A DNA stretch of 64,000 nucleotides from Streptomyces sp. 6-11-2 (GCF_006540305.1 NZ_BJOR01000001.1:4960001-5024000); one strand, 5' to 3'. Counted from the stretch's first letter, positions 43,287 to 52,453 are shown. Notes: generated from the letters alone by a model not told the origin. Program-made: numbers and translations.

Positions 43287-43958
43287 TCACTCCAGCACCC
43301 GCGCCAGCGCGAAGCCGTCGTGGCCCTTGGTGCCGACCGTCTGGATCGCCGTGCCGTCCAGCCTGGGGTGCTCGGCGATGAGTTCGAGGGCGGCACGGGT
43401 GCCGAGCACGCTCGGGTCGGTGCTGGTGGGGTCGGTGACATGGCCGCCGCGTACGACGTTGTCCAGGACGATCAGGCTGCCGGTGCGGGTCAGGCGCAGC
43501 GCCCACTCCACATAGTGGTGGTTGTTGGCCTTGTCGGCGTCGATGAAGACCAGGTCGAAGGGCGGCGGGTTCTCGTCGGCGAGCTGGGGCAGCGACTCCA
43601 GGGCCGGGCCCACCCGCACCTCGGCAACCCGGTCCAGGCCGGCGCGCGCGATGTTGCGGCGGGCCACGTCGGCGTGGCGCGGGTCGTACTCGAGGGAGAC
43701 CAGCCGTCCGTCGGCGGGCAGCGCGCGGGCCAGCCAGATGGTGCTGTAGCCGCCGAGCGTGCCGATCTCCAGGATGGCGTGGGAGCCTTGGACCTGGGCG
43801 AGGAGGTGCAGCAGCTTGCCCTGGTTCGCGGTGACGTTGATGCGCGGCAGCCCCTCCGCGTCGCTGTCGCGCAGCGCGGCCTGAAGGGGTTCGTCCTCCG
43901 GGGAGAGCAGAGTGGAGAAGTAGGCGTCCACGTCGTCCCACAGCTGCGAGTCGCTCAT
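43287..43958 (-). CDS. O-methyltransferase, catechol-OMT (family 3) type
   Basis: A 223-aa SAM-dependent methyltransferase. Motif I is ILEIGTLGGYSTIWLARALP (residues 62-81), the SAM acidic residue is in LVSLEYDPRHADVA, and the metal-dependent active-site elements are FDLVFIDADKANNHHYVEWA (Asp of the catechol OMT metal site) and IVLDNVVRGGHV (Asp-Asn metal ligands). The length is typical of bacterial family-3 OMTs that methylate catechols or similar aromatics. A MarR-type palindrome lies 21 bp upstream of the start, suggesting induction by a phenolic or aromatic ligand. Confidence 0.93.
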   Translation of the reverse strand: MSDSQLWDDVDAYFSTLLSPEDEPLQAALRDSDAEGLPRINVTANQGKLLHLLAQVQGSHAILEIGTLGGYSTIWLARALPADGRLVSLEYDPRHADVARRNIARAGLDRVAEVRVGPALESLPQLADENPPPFDLVFIDADKANNHHYVEWALRLTRTGSLIVLDNVVRGGHVTDPTSTDPSVLGTRAALELIAEHPRLDGTAIQTVGTKGHDGFALARVLE

Positions 43959-43978
43959 GCACCAGGCCTTTCGTATGT

Positions 43979-43999
43979 CTAGTTAGATTCTCTAACTAG
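43979..43999. promoter_or_regulatory. MarR-type palindromic operator
   Basis: CTAGTTAGA and its exact complement TCTAACTAG are separated by TTC. This 9-3-9 perfect palindrome is very AT-rich for the genome. It sits 21 bp before the O-methyltransferase ATG, where it would overlap its promoter. The shape fits MarR-family operators; no MarR gene is adjacent. Confidence 0.7.
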
Positions 44000-44233
44000 C
44001 CGGGCTAACGAATATAGCCGGGTGCGGTGGTGCTGTCAGGCAATGTCAGTCGTTCGGGGGCGGCCCGTGGGTCCGGGCGTCCGAGGGCCGTGACGGCCGC
44101 GGCCTTCGGAGTGCGACGGCAGCCGCCGGACGCGACAGCGGCCGTCTTCGGGCCGCGACGGCACCGCCGCCCCCCGCAGGAGCCGGGGACGGCGGTGGGA
44201 AGTCAGGTGGGCCGGGCGGCCGGAACAGGGGGC

Positions 44234-45598
44234 TCAAGCCTCCACCGACGGCGCCGAGCCCGGCAGCGGCCGGCCCGCGGACTCCGCCATGAACCAGACC
44301 GCCGCGCCGCCGATCAGCGAGGCCGCCATCATGTAGTAGGCGGGCATCATCAGGTTGCCGGTCGCGCCGATCAGGGCGGTGATCACCAGCGGGGTCGTCC
44401 CGCCGAACAGCGAGACGGAGATGTTGAAGCCGATCGACAGCGAGCCGTAGCGGACCCGGGTCGGGAACAGCGCGGGCAGCGCGGACGGCATCGCGGCCGT
44501 GAAGCAGACCAGGAGCAGGCCCAGGGCGGCCATGCCCAGGCCCACCGCCGCCAGGCTGCCCTGGCGGATCAGGAGCAGTGCCGGGATCGACAGGAACAGG
44601 AAGCCCGCACAGCCGGCGGCGATCACCGGACGGCGTCCGACACGGTCGGTCAGCGCGCCCGCGAACGGTTGGACGATCATCATCAGGGCCATCACGCCGA
44701 GGACGACGACCAGGCCGTGCGTCTCGTCGTACTTGAGCACGCTGGTCAGATAGCTCGGCATGTACGACAGCAGCATGTAGTCGGTGACGTTGAAGACCAG
44801 GACCAGGCCCACGCACAGCAGCAGCGCCTTCCACTGGCCGGCGATCATCTCGCGCAACGGCACCTTCGGGCGGTTCGACTCGCAGGCGGCGGCCTCGGCG
44901 GCGAACGCCGGGGTCTCCTCCAGGCGCATCCGCAGGTAGAGGCCGATGATGCCCATGGGGCCCGCGATCAGGAACGGGATCCGCCAGCCCCAGGAGGTCA
45001 TCTGGTCCGAGGACAGCAGGGCCGTCATCAGGGTGACCAGGCCCGCGCCGCCGATGTAACCGGCCAGGGTGCCGAACTCCAGCCAGCTGCCGAGGAAGCC
45101 GCGCCGCTTGTCCGGGGCGAACTCGGCGATGAAGGTGGACGCCCCCGCGTACTCGCCGCCGGTGGAGAATCCCTGCACCAGCCGGGCCGCGAGCAGCAGC
45201 AGTGGCGCTCCGACGCCGATCGTCGCGTAGGACGGGATGAGGCCGATCGCGAAGGTGCCCACGGCCATCATGATCATGGTGAAGGCCAGCACCTTCTGGC
45301 GGCCGACGCGGTCGCCCAGCGGGCCGAAGACCATGCCGCCGAGCGGGCGGACCAGGAAGGCCGCGGCGAAGGCGCCGAACGTGGAGAGCAACTGCGCCGT
45401 AGGGTTGCCCGAGGGGAAGAAGACCTTGCCCAGCGTCACCGCGATGTAGCTGTAGACACCGAAGTCGAACCACTCCATGGCGTTGCCCAGCGCGGCGGCC
45501 TTCACGGCGCGCCGGACGAGCGCCGGGTCGGTGACGGTGGTGTGGCGGCTCTTGGTGAGGGAGACGGCCCGGGGCGCGGTGACGGTGACAGCTGACAA
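44234..45598 (-). CDS. MHS-family MFS symporter (ProP/ShiA-like)
   Basis: A 454-aa, 12-TM metabolite:H+ symporter. The family start ALVRRAVKAAALGNAMEWFDFGVYSYIAVTLGKVFFP and the following motif A, GPLGDRVGRQKVLAFTMIMMAVGTFAIGLIPSYATIG, are diagnostic, as are ARLVQGFSTGGEYAGASTFIAEFAPDKRRGF and the second-half TDRVGRRPVIAAG. Transported solutes in this family include proline/betaine, shikimate, citrate and alpha-ketoglutarate; the substrate here is not evident. The TTG start at 45598 (LSAVTVTAPRAV) fits the family; the open frame extends to 45754 and the true start is uncertain. Confidence 0.88.
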   Translation of the reverse strand: MSAVTVTAPRAVSLTKSRHTTVTDPALVRRAVKAAALGNAMEWFDFGVYSYIAVTLGKVFFPSGNPTAQLLSTFGAFAAAFLVRPLGGMVFGPLGDRVGRQKVLAFTMIMMAVGTFAIGLIPSYATIGVGAPLLLLAARLVQGFSTGGEYAGASTFIAEFAPDKRRGFLGSWLEFGTLAGYIGGAGLVTLMTALLSSDQMTSWGWRIPFLIAGPMGIIGLYLRMRLEETPAFAAEAAACESNRPKVPLREMIAGQWKALLLCVGLVLVFNVTDYMLLSYMPSYLTSVLKYDETHGLVVVLGVMALMMIVQPFAGALTDRVGRRPVIAAGCAGFLFLSIPALLLIRQGSLAAVGLGMAALGLLLVCFTAAMPSALPALFPTRVRYGSLSIGFNISVSLFGGTTPLVITALIGATGNLMMPAYYMMAASLIGGAAVWFMAESAGRPLPGSAPSVEA

Positions 45599-45956
45599 GG
45601 CTTCGCTCGCCTGCCTTTCGACGGGGACAGGGACCCGACCCGTGCGGCAGCGCTGACGCGGGGGCCGAAAGCAGCCCACCGGGGCAGGCCGAAAATCGAC
45701 CATACGGTTGCCTGTGTCCGTTACGCACCGTACGCGGCTCAATGCATACTGCACCTAAATGTTCTCTGTACAGGCATTTAGTCCCTGCACGGACCGTGAT
45801 TCCCGGCACCGCACTGTGATCCTTCTCGCGCCCCGGCCGGGGAACCGAACCGTCCGCGCACTATCGTCATCCTGACAAAAGGCGAGCGGACGCCAGGTGA
45901 ATCGGGGGTGGCCGCGTCCTTCTCCGGGGGAGGTGCGAGCCTCCCGGGAATGGTGA

Positions 45957-48044
45957 ATGGGTTCCCGGCGCGGGAGCGCGCGGGACATAGGGGCGGGAGG
46001 CCGAGGGGGCGTGGCGGATGCGGAGCGCGGTGGGGGGCCGACGGCGGTGTTCGGAACGGCGGCGGACCCGGCCACGGCCCGCCTGCACGCGACCCGCCTG
46101 GGCCTGTGGCTGATCGCCGGGATCCTCGCGATACGGCAGGTGGCCGTCGTCCTCAGCACCCCGCGCGGCAGCCGGCTCACCGACCTGGAGACCTGGGTCG
46201 GACCGGACGGCGTCCTGCACGTCAAGGGGTCGCTGTACGAGTCGACGCAGTTCACCGGCACCCCGTTCGGCGGCCTTGTGCTCAAGCCGCTGACCAGGGC
46301 CGCCGAGCAGGCGCTCGGTTGGGGATGGACCTTCGGCACGCTGCTGCTGGTGGTCGCCCTGGGCCTGATCACCGCCCGCGCCCTGCCCGATCCGGTCGGC
46401 CGCCGCACCTCACTGCTGGCCGCGCCCGTCGCGATCAGCCTGCTCATGCTGTCGCTGCCGGTGCGCAACGCGCTCTGGCTCGGCCAGACCAGCATCATCC
46501 CGGTCCTGCTCGTGCTGCTCGGCTGCTTCGTCGTGCGCGGGCAGCGGGCCGGCGGCGCGCTGATCGGCCTCGCGGCCGCGCTGCAGCCCACGGTGCTCCT
46601 CTTCGCCCCCCTGCTGTGGTTCACCCGGCGCCGGCAGGCCGCCGTCTCCACCGCCGTCACGTTCGCCGCGTGCACCGCGCTCGCCTGGGCCGCGATGCCG
46701 CGCGACTCCTTCACCTACTGGGTGCACCACATGGCGGGCGTGGGCCTCGGCGGGCGCGCCGACGCCCTCGCCAACCAGTCCCTGCACGGCGCCCTGCTGC
46801 GGCTCGGCCTGACGGGCCCGCTGGAGATAGGCCTGTTCCTGCTGCTGGGCGCGGCGGTCGCGGTGCTCGGCCTGCGCCGGGCCGTGCGCTACGCCCGCGA
46901 CGGCCAGCTCCTGCTCGCCGTCGCGATCACCGGCTGCGCCGCGATAGCGGTGTCGCCCACCACCTGGCAGCACCAGCTGCTGTGGGTGCTCCTCGCGGTC
47001 GTCGGCCGGGTCGGCCGCCGCGCCTCCGACCGGTACGTCTGGCCGGTCGCCGTCATCCTCGTCATGACCCTGTCGGCGAACATGATGCTGCCGCACATCG
47101 CGGCCCTGAACCCGCTGCGGGACAACATCGTCCTGCTGGCCGCCCTCGCCGCCGCGACGGCCGTGCCGTTCCTGTCCCGCACCTCGGAGCACTACGCCTC
47201 ACGCGTCCCGACGGAGTACGCGCCCCCGGTCCCGGCCCGCTTCCGACGGGTCCCCCCGCTCCCCTTCCTGCGCCGGGTGCTCACCCGCCCGAACCTGTTC
47301 CTCGAACTGCTCCTCATACGCGTGACCTACGCCGCCTACCAGCAGGTCCGCCTCGCGGCGACGGGCGGCAGCATCTCCGGCGGCCGGGCCCGTGCCGAGC
47401 AGCACGGTCACGAGATCCTCTCCCTCGAGCGCTTCCTGCACCTCGACATCGAGCACGCCGTCAACCACGCCGTGGTGAAGATCGGCTGGCTGCGGAACTT
47501 CTTCGACTTCTACTACGAGTCCTTCCACTTCGTGGTCCCGCTGACCGTCCTCGGCGTCCTGTGCTGGCGCCGCCCGGTGGACTACCGCTGGGCCCGCACG
47601 GCCCTCGGCTTCGCCACCGTCCTGGCCCTGGTCGGCTTCTGGCTGTACCCCCTGGCCCCGCCCCGCCTGATGCCGACCCTCGGCATCATCGACACGGTCC
47701 ACGGCGTCCAGGACTTCTCCCAGCCGGACTACGGCACCCTGACGTCCCTGACCAACCAGTACGCCGCGATGCCGTCCCTGCACTTCGGCTGGTCGCTGTG
47801 GTGCGGCGTGGCCATCGCGGTCGTCGCCCCGAAGTGGTGGATGAAGGCCCTGGGCCTCCTCCACCCCCTCTTCACGGTCTCGGCCATCGTCGCCACCGGC
47901 AACCACTGGGTGCTGGACGCGGTGGGCGGCGCGATCGTCGTCGGCGCGGGCTTCGGGCTGACCTACCTGCTGTCCGGCCCGCGCGCGGTCGCCGCGCCCG
48001 CCGCACCGGAGAGGCAACCGACAGCCGAACCCGCCCTCCGCTGA
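45957..48044 (+). CDS. Bifunctional GT87 mannosyltransferase / PAP2 phosphatase membrane protein
   Basis: A 695-aa polytopic fusion. The N-terminal 400 residues are a GT87 (DUF2029) polyprenol-phosphate-mannose-dependent glycosyltransferase-like domain, with about ten TM helices and the loop LYESTQFTGTPFGGLVLKPLTRAAEQALGWGW. The C-terminal 270 residues are a PAP2-type phosphatase: RHARAEQHG..., then AMPSLHFGWSLWCGVAIA and IVATGNHWVLDAVGGAIVVG, with the catalytic SLH and GNHWxxD histidines. Such fusions are usual in actinobacteria and may assemble periplasmic mannolipids. ATG 45957 is the furthest start; a GTG at 46011 is possible. Confidence 0.88.
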   Translation: MGSRRGSARDIGAGGRGGVADAERGGGPTAVFGTAADPATARLHATRLGLWLIAGILAIRQVAVVLSTPRGSRLTDLETWVGPDGVLHVKGSLYESTQFTGTPFGGLVLKPLTRAAEQALGWGWTFGTLLLVVALGLITARALPDPVGRRTSLLAAPVAISLLMLSLPVRNALWLGQTSIIPVLLVLLGCFVVRGQRAGGALIGLAAALQPTVLLFAPLLWFTRRRQAAVSTAVTFAACTALAWAAMPRDSFTYWVHHMAGVGLGGRADALANQSLHGALLRLGLTGPLEIGLFLLLGAAVAVLGLRRAVRYARDGQLLLAVAITGCAAIAVSPTTWQHQLLWVLLAVVGRVGRRASDRYVWPVAVILVMTLSANMMLPHIAALNPLRDNIVLLAALAAATAVPFLSRTSEHYASRVPTEYAPPVPARFRRVPPLPFLRRVLTRPNLFLELLLIRVTYAAYQQVRLAATGGSISGGRARAEQHGHEILSLERFLHLDIEHAVNHAVVKIGWLRNFFDFYYESFHFVVPLTVLGVLCWRRPVDYRWARTALGFATVLALVGFWLYPLAPPRLMPTLGIIDTVHGVQDFSQPDYGTLTSLTNQYAAMPSLHFGWSLWCGVAIAVVAPKWWMKALGLLHPLFTVSAIVATGNHWVLDAVGGAIVVGAGFGLTYLLSGPRAVAAPAAPERQPTAEPALR

Positions 48045-48131
48045 CGAGCCGCACAACAAGGGGCCCCGTTGCAACGCATCCGGGCCGCCGACCGGATCGT
48101 CGCGCCGGCCGATCCGTCCGGCCGGCCGCTC

Positions 48132-48379
48132 GACCCCTTCCTAGTGCTGTGACCGGAAAGGTTCACCGGCTCGCGGCGCCCGGCACGGCACTCCCCCAGC
48201 CTTCGGCCGGGGGTACCCCCACGCCGCGTTGTCGCATCACCCGAGTACATCCGGTATGCGGGCAATGCTCCGCCTTGCGATGCTCCCCCACTGCCTGAAC
48301 GGCGTGGGAGGTGCCCCCGGCACCGGACGCCGCGAGCTTCCCGGCAAATCTTCCCGGCCACAGCACTAGGGGAAGGGGT
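48132..48379. mobile_element. Palindromic MITE-like element
   Basis: Terminal inverted repeats read GACCCCTTCCTAGTGCTGTG at the left (from 48132) and, on the other strand, the same sequence with a CC insertion at the right (to 48379). Complementarity continues inward with CCGG, GCTCGCGGCG and CCGG blocks for about 50 bp. TA dinucleotides at 48142 and 48367 could mark IS630/Tc1-type ends. There is no transposase; the interior has GGGGGTACCCCC and CTCCC-rich hairpins. It sits between the GT87-PAP2 and GH5 genes. Confidence 0.65.
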
Positions 48380-48538
48380 CGGGAGGAACCGCGGCGGCAC
48401 TTCGAGGTCTGCGAGTGCACCCGGGTCCGCCGCGCGCACGTGATCGCCTGCGCCCGCGTGGGGCACTGCGCGCGATGACCTCGGGTTCGACGGCCAGGTC
48501 TGGACTGGCGCCCCACCGTCCACCATGCTGACGCATCC

Positions 48539-50491
48539 ATGACATCCACGTCACTCGGGACGGTCACCGTGCGCGGATTCTCCGTCAGGGCCACACTGGC
48601 CGCCGTACTCCTGCTGGCGCCCCTGGCGCCCGCCCCCGCGGCCGCCGCGGCGCAGCAGCCCGGCGGCGAGGCCGCGGCGTCCTCCGGAACCGCCGCGGAC
48701 TGGACGCCGCCGCTCAGCACCCGCGGCCGCTGGATCGTCGACGCGAACGGGAACCGGTTCAAGCTGCGGTCGGGCAACTGGCACGGGGCCAGCGGCACCT
48801 GGAACGGCTCGGGGAGCACCGAGGACGACGCCAACCACCACGCGGGGGAGAACTCCGGCCGTGTCCCGCTGGGCCTTGACCGGGCTCCCATGGCCGAGAT
48901 CGTCTCCGGCTTCCAGGAGATCGGGATCAACAGCATCCGGCTGCCCTTCTCCAACGAGATGATCCACGACGACCGCCCCGTCACGGACCGCGCCGTCGCC
49001 GCCAATCCTTCCCTGCGCGGCAGGACACCGCTCCAGGTGTACGACGCGGTGGTGCGCGGGCTCACCGACGCCGGCCTCGCCGTGATCCTCAACAACCACA
49101 CCAACACGACGCGTTGGTGCTGCGCAGTGGACGGCAACGAGCGCTGGAACGCCGGCCGGTCCACCGAGACCTGGGAGAACGACTGGCTCTTCATGGCCCG
49201 CCGCTACCAGGACAACAAGCGCGTCGTCGGCGCCGACCTCTACAACGAGGTGCGCCGCAGCGTCTGGGACGACCCCAACTGGGGCCTCGGCGACGGCCAC
49301 GACTGGTTCGCCGCCTCGCAGCACGTCGCCGACCGCATCCTCACGGAGGCCGATCCCGACCTCCTGATCGTCGTCGAGGGCATCAACTGGACCGGCATCC
49401 CGGTCGACGGCTTCGCGCACGGGCGCCCCACCCTGGAACCCGTACGCCGCCTCTCCCACACGCTCGTCGACTCCGGCAAGCTCGTCTACTCGGCGCACTT
49501 CTACGACTACACGGGCCCGAACCACAGCGGCGCCACCGGACTCGGCGAGACCAGCGACCCCCGCTACCGCGACCTCAGCCCCGCCGAACTGACCGACGTG
49601 GTCAACCGCCAGGCGCTCTACGTGGCCGCCGAGCAGGACCAGCACTTCACCGCCCCGGTCTGGATCAGCGAGTTCGGCGTCGGCGGCCGCGAGGAGACCG
49701 GCGCCGCGCCGCGTGCCTGGTTCGAGAACTTCGTCGACAACCTCGTCCGGGCCGACGCCGACTTCGCGTACTGGCCGCTCGTCGGCTGGCACGAGGACCG
49801 CAAGGGCAACGGCTGGGCCCTGCTGCACTGGGACGCGGCCGGTCACCGCATGGGCGTCTACGACGGCGACGACTGGCGGGCCGCCGCCTGGACCCGGCTT
49901 GTCCGGGCCCCGGGGCGCACCGGCCCGGTCGCTCCCGTGGCGAGCTGGTCGATGCTCAGCCCCGACCACGGCGACTTCGTCGCCTCACGGCGGATGCGCG
50001 CCCTGCCCGACTGGAACCCCGGTGCCCGCAAGGCCGTCTGCCCCGACGGACAGCGCCTCCTCGGCCTCAGCCACACCGGCAACCGCGGTCTGTGCACGGA
50101 CGTGTCCACCGGCTCCCTGGCGAATCCCTCCGGCACCCACGAGGTGGTCACCGACGAGCGACATGTCGCCCCGGGCCAGGACTGGGCCAGTGGGTACACC
50201 AAACTCCAGTGCCCGGAGGGCCAGTTCCTCACCGGTTACAGCGTCCGCGGCTCCGCCGTCTCCGCCGCCCTGTGCACCGCCGCCCCGGCCGGAGCACTCG
50301 GCACGAGCGGCCGGACCGTCTGGTTCGACCGGAGCGACAACAGGGGCCCGGCCCCCCGGGGCGGCGACTTCGCCTACGGCCACTACAAGGGCCAGTGCGC
50401 GAACGACGAGTACCTGGCCGCAGTCGCCTACACCGGCCGGCTGGGCTCCAGCCGGACCCCGGACGCCCTCTACTGCCGGAAGCTGGGCTGA
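48539..50491 (+). CDS. Secreted GH5-type glycoside hydrolase
   Basis: A 650-aa exported enzyme. The signal peptide region MTSTSLGTVTVRGFSVRATLAAVLLLAPLAPAPAAAAA is followed by a GH5 (beta/alpha)8 barrel: NSIRLPFSNEMI, VILNNHTNTTRWCCAVDGNERWN, acid/base Glu237 in GADLYNEVR, LIVVEGINW, YSAHFYDYTGPN and nucleophile Glu378 in VWISEFGVGG. The C-terminal 170 residues hold three Cys-containing repeats (CPDGQRLLGLSHTGNRGLC; CPEGQFLTGYSVRG...LC; CANDEYLAAVAYTG...YC), an unassigned accessory domain. It probably attacks beta-1,4-glucan or a related glycan. ATG 48539 has no clear ribosome binding site. Confidence 0.9.
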   Translation: MTSTSLGTVTVRGFSVRATLAAVLLLAPLAPAPAAAAAQQPGGEAAASSGTAADWTPPLSTRGRWIVDANGNRFKLRSGNWHGASGTWNGSGSTEDDANHHAGENSGRVPLGLDRAPMAEIVSGFQEIGINSIRLPFSNEMIHDDRPVTDRAVAANPSLRGRTPLQVYDAVVRGLTDAGLAVILNNHTNTTRWCCAVDGNERWNAGRSTETWENDWLFMARRYQDNKRVVGADLYNEVRRSVWDDPNWGLGDGHDWFAASQHVADRILTEADPDLLIVVEGINWTGIPVDGFAHGRPTLEPVRRLSHTLVDSGKLVYSAHFYDYTGPNHSGATGLGETSDPRYRDLSPAELTDVVNRQALYVAAEQDQHFTAPVWISEFGVGGREETGAAPRAWFENFVDNLVRADADFAYWPLVGWHEDRKGNGWALLHWDAAGHRMGVYDGDDWRAAAWTRLVRAPGRTGPVAPVASWSMLSPDHGDFVASRRMRALPDWNPGARKAVCPDGQRLLGLSHTGNRGLCTDVSTGSLANPSGTHEVVTDERHVAPGQDWASGYTKLQCPEGQFLTGYSVRGSAVSAALCTAAPAGALGTSGRTVWFDRSDNRGPAPRGGDFAYGHYKGQCANDEYLAAVAYTGRLGSSRTPDALYCRKLG

Positions 50492-50652
50492 GAGGGAGGC
50501 TCCGGCGCCTTTGTCCGTGAGGCGCCGGAGCACTCGAACCACGCGGTCTTTCCGGCCCCTTCACGCGGTTCGACGCCCCACTTGTCGGTCACGGCGTCGA
50601 CCAGCAGCAGTCCCCGTCCGCCCTCCGCCTCCGCCAATCCGGGCACGGTCAC
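50470..50652 (-). pseudogene. C-terminal remnant of an RsbW-like ATP-binding protein
   Basis: Sixty codons read MTVPGLAEAEGGRGLLLVDAVTDKWGVEPREGAGKTAWFECS, the G2 box and last strands of the HATPase_c anti-sigma-type proteins found beside DUF397 genes in Streptomyces. The N-terminal ATP-binding part is absent, with an in-frame stop 18 nt upstream of the first GTG. It is a truncated relic, overlapping the end of the GH5 gene. Confidence 0.75.
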
Positions 50653-50744
50653 GGACTGTTCGCTCCGTTACGATCACCTTCGGCCCGCCGCGCTTTCGCT
50701 CAGGGATTCGGCGGAGTTGATCCGGCCCTTGACGGAGGAGCGTT

Positions 50745-51023
50745 GTGGGGAACAACGTGGTGCCGACGAAGATCCAGTGGCGTAAGTCCAGCTACAGCGG
50801 AGACCAGGGCGGTTCCTGCGTCGAGTGTGCGTCCCTCGGCGCCCTGGCCTGGCGCAAGTCGTCGTACAGCGGCGACCAGGGGGGCAACTGCCTTGAGATC
50901 GCCGAAACGCCGGAGGCCACCGTGGCCGTACGCGACTCCAAGACCCCCGCCGGCCCGGTGCTCACCCTCGCGTCCGCCGCCTTCACCGAGTTCGTGTCGT
51001 GGGCGGCTGCCGACGCCGGTTGA
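50745..51023 (+). CDS. DUF397 protein with duplicated motif
   Basis: A 92-aa protein. DUF397 proteins normally have one WRKSSYS..GG.CVEVA motif; here it appears twice, QWRKSSYSGDQGGSCVECASLGALA then WRKSSYSGDQGGNCLEIAET, followed by the normal VAVRDSKTPAGPVLTLASAAFTEFVSWA. The duplicated unit is about 25 residues and nearly identical. GTG 50745 follows GGAGGAG. DUF397 genes usually accompany an XRE regulator and an RsbW-like kinase in developmental loci such as whiJ and abaA; only a kinase relic is left here. Confidence 0.92.
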   Translation: MGNNVVPTKIQWRKSSYSGDQGGSCVECASLGALAWRKSSYSGDQGGNCLEIAETPEATVAVRDSKTPAGPVLTLASAAFTEFVSWAAADAG

Positions 51024-51026
51024 TCG

Positions 51027-51560
51027 TCAGCCGGCGACCGGCGGCACCTGCCCGCCCCACTGGTGGTTGCGCTGCTCGTTCTCGACGGCCTCGTAGATCA
51101 GGCCCTGGAGCCCCTCCGGGTCCGAGACGTGCTTCAGTTCGAGCATTCCGTGCTCCGAGGCCGACTGGACGGTCAGCGTCCCCTCGCGCAGGATGCGCTC
51201 CCACAGCGTGGCGCGGAACTCGACGTCGTTGACGCGGGTCAGCGGGATGCTGTGCCCGGTCTTCGTCAGGAAGCCGGTGCGCACGGAGACCCGCTTCGTC
51301 GTGACGATGTAGACGGTGCTGCGCCAGATCAGCAGCGGCCGCAGCCAGAACCAGACGGAGATGACCACCGCCACGCCCAGCACCACGTACCGGGCGACGG
51401 TGCCCCAGTCCTTGCCGGACGGGATCACCCACGCCAGCGCGCCCGCCACGGCCCAGACGAGGACGAGCACGACGAACTCGCCCACCATCTGGGTCCAGTG
51501 CTGGCGGGTCGCATGTATCAGTTCCTCGTCATCGGCCAGATGACGGTGCACGTTCACCAT
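51027..51560 (-). CDS. Bacterial PH-domain (bPH2/YdbS-like) membrane protein
   Basis: A 177-aa protein. Two adjacent TM helices (GEFVVLVLVWAVAGALAWVIP and VARYVVLGVAVVISVWFWLRPLLIW) precede a bPH2 domain (STVYIVTTKRVSVRTGFLTKTGHSIPLTRVNDVEFRATLWERILREGTLTVQSASEHGMLELKHVSDPEGL). This is the standard layout of YdbS/YdbT-type proteins, whose cellular role is uncertain. ATG 51560 follows AGGA at 8 nt; ATG 51569 is the alternative. The stop lies 3 bp from that of the converging DUF397 gene. Confidence 0.9.
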   Translation of the reverse strand: MVNVHRHLADDEELIHATRQHWTQMVGEFVVLVLVWAVAGALAWVIPSGKDWGTVARYVVLGVAVVISVWFWLRPLLIWRSTVYIVTTKRVSVRTGFLTKTGHSIPLTRVNDVEFRATLWERILREGTLTVQSASEHGMLELKHVSDPEGLQGLIYEAVENEQRNHQWGGQVPPVAG

Positions 51561-51622
51561 GGGCGGCATCCTGGCACATCAAGTGCCGTACGAGCACGGC
51601 CCCTCCCACCCGGGGGGAGGCG

Positions 51623-52306
51623 TCATTCGCGTCCGGACGCCACCACGGCCAGGACGCCCGACAGCACCGCCGCGATCAGCAGGGGGATACCCAGGCCCTG
51701 ATGGATCACCAGCCAGGCACCGAGGACGGCGCCTGCCAGCATCGCGATCACGGAGGCCGTGCGGCGCGGGGAGCGGCGGCCGGTGCCGCCGCCGGCCCTG
51801 GAGTCGGCGGCGAGACCCGTCAGGGTCCTGGTCAGGACGGTGGTCGTCAGGTCGGGCACGTCCAGCTTGATGACCGTCGCGTTGCGCAGTCCCATCGCGA
51901 AGGCGGTCAGGGCGATGACGGAGTACACCATGGCCTCCGTGTCCGGCGAGGCGAAGGCCACCGCCGCGGACGCCGCGACCAGTACGGCCTCGGCGGCGAA
52001 GGTCACCCTGGCCCAGGTGCGGCGCGAGCCGGTGCCGTAGCGCAGGGCGACCCGGCCGCCCACCGTCGCGCCCAGCAGGAAGCACGCCAGGGAGGTGGCG
52101 GTGTGCGGTACGGAGAAGCCCGGTGCCCCGGCGGCGGCGAAGCCGAGCACGACCACGTTGCCGGTCATGTTGGCGGTGAAGACGTGTCCGAGCCCGAGGT
52201 AGCTGACAGCGTCGATCAATCCGCTGACCACGGTCAGCCCCAGGAGCACCGCCACCAGGCGCAGTCCGCGCGCCTCGGGGTCCTTCGGTGGTGGGTCCGT
52301 CGTCAT
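51623..52306 (-). CDS. YoaK family (DUF1275) membrane protein
   Basis: A 227-aa protein with about six TM segments. The family pattern is clear: LTVVSGLIDAVSYLGLGHVFTANMTGNVVVLGFA at the N-terminus, FLLGATVGGR, and MGLRNATVIKLDVPDLTTTVLTRTLTGLAAD before the last helices. DUF1275 proteins are putative small-molecule permeases without a proved substrate. A plain ATG start at 52306. It stands alone between the PH-domain gene and the ECF operon. Confidence 0.92.
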   Translation of the reverse strand: MTTDPPPKDPEARGLRLVAVLLGLTVVSGLIDAVSYLGLGHVFTANMTGNVVVLGFAAAGAPGFSVPHTATSLACFLLGATVGGRVALRYGTGSRRTWARVTFAAEAVLVAASAAVAFASPDTEAMVYSVIALTAFAMGLRNATVIKLDVPDLTTTVLTRTLTGLAADSRAGGGTGRRSPRRTASVIAMLAGAVLGAWLVIHQGLGIPLLIAAVLSGVLAVVASGRE

Positions 52307-52453
52307 GGGGCCAGGAAAGCATCAACCACAGGGCCGTGGCAGCCGGACACGGCGAAGGCGGCGGCCCAGGGGATCGGGGGCCGCCGCCTCCACGAGTGCC
52401 GTGAGGTGGCTCGGGCCGGGGGCACCGGCGCGTGAGGACGGCTCACCGACCGG

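Noticed and set aside
44046..44233. Extended frame at the 3' side of the MHS transporter with Arg/Pro-rich sequence
   Set aside because: It belongs to other reading frames of a GC-rich intergenic stretch with imperfect CGGCCG repeats; the transporter itself stops at 44234.
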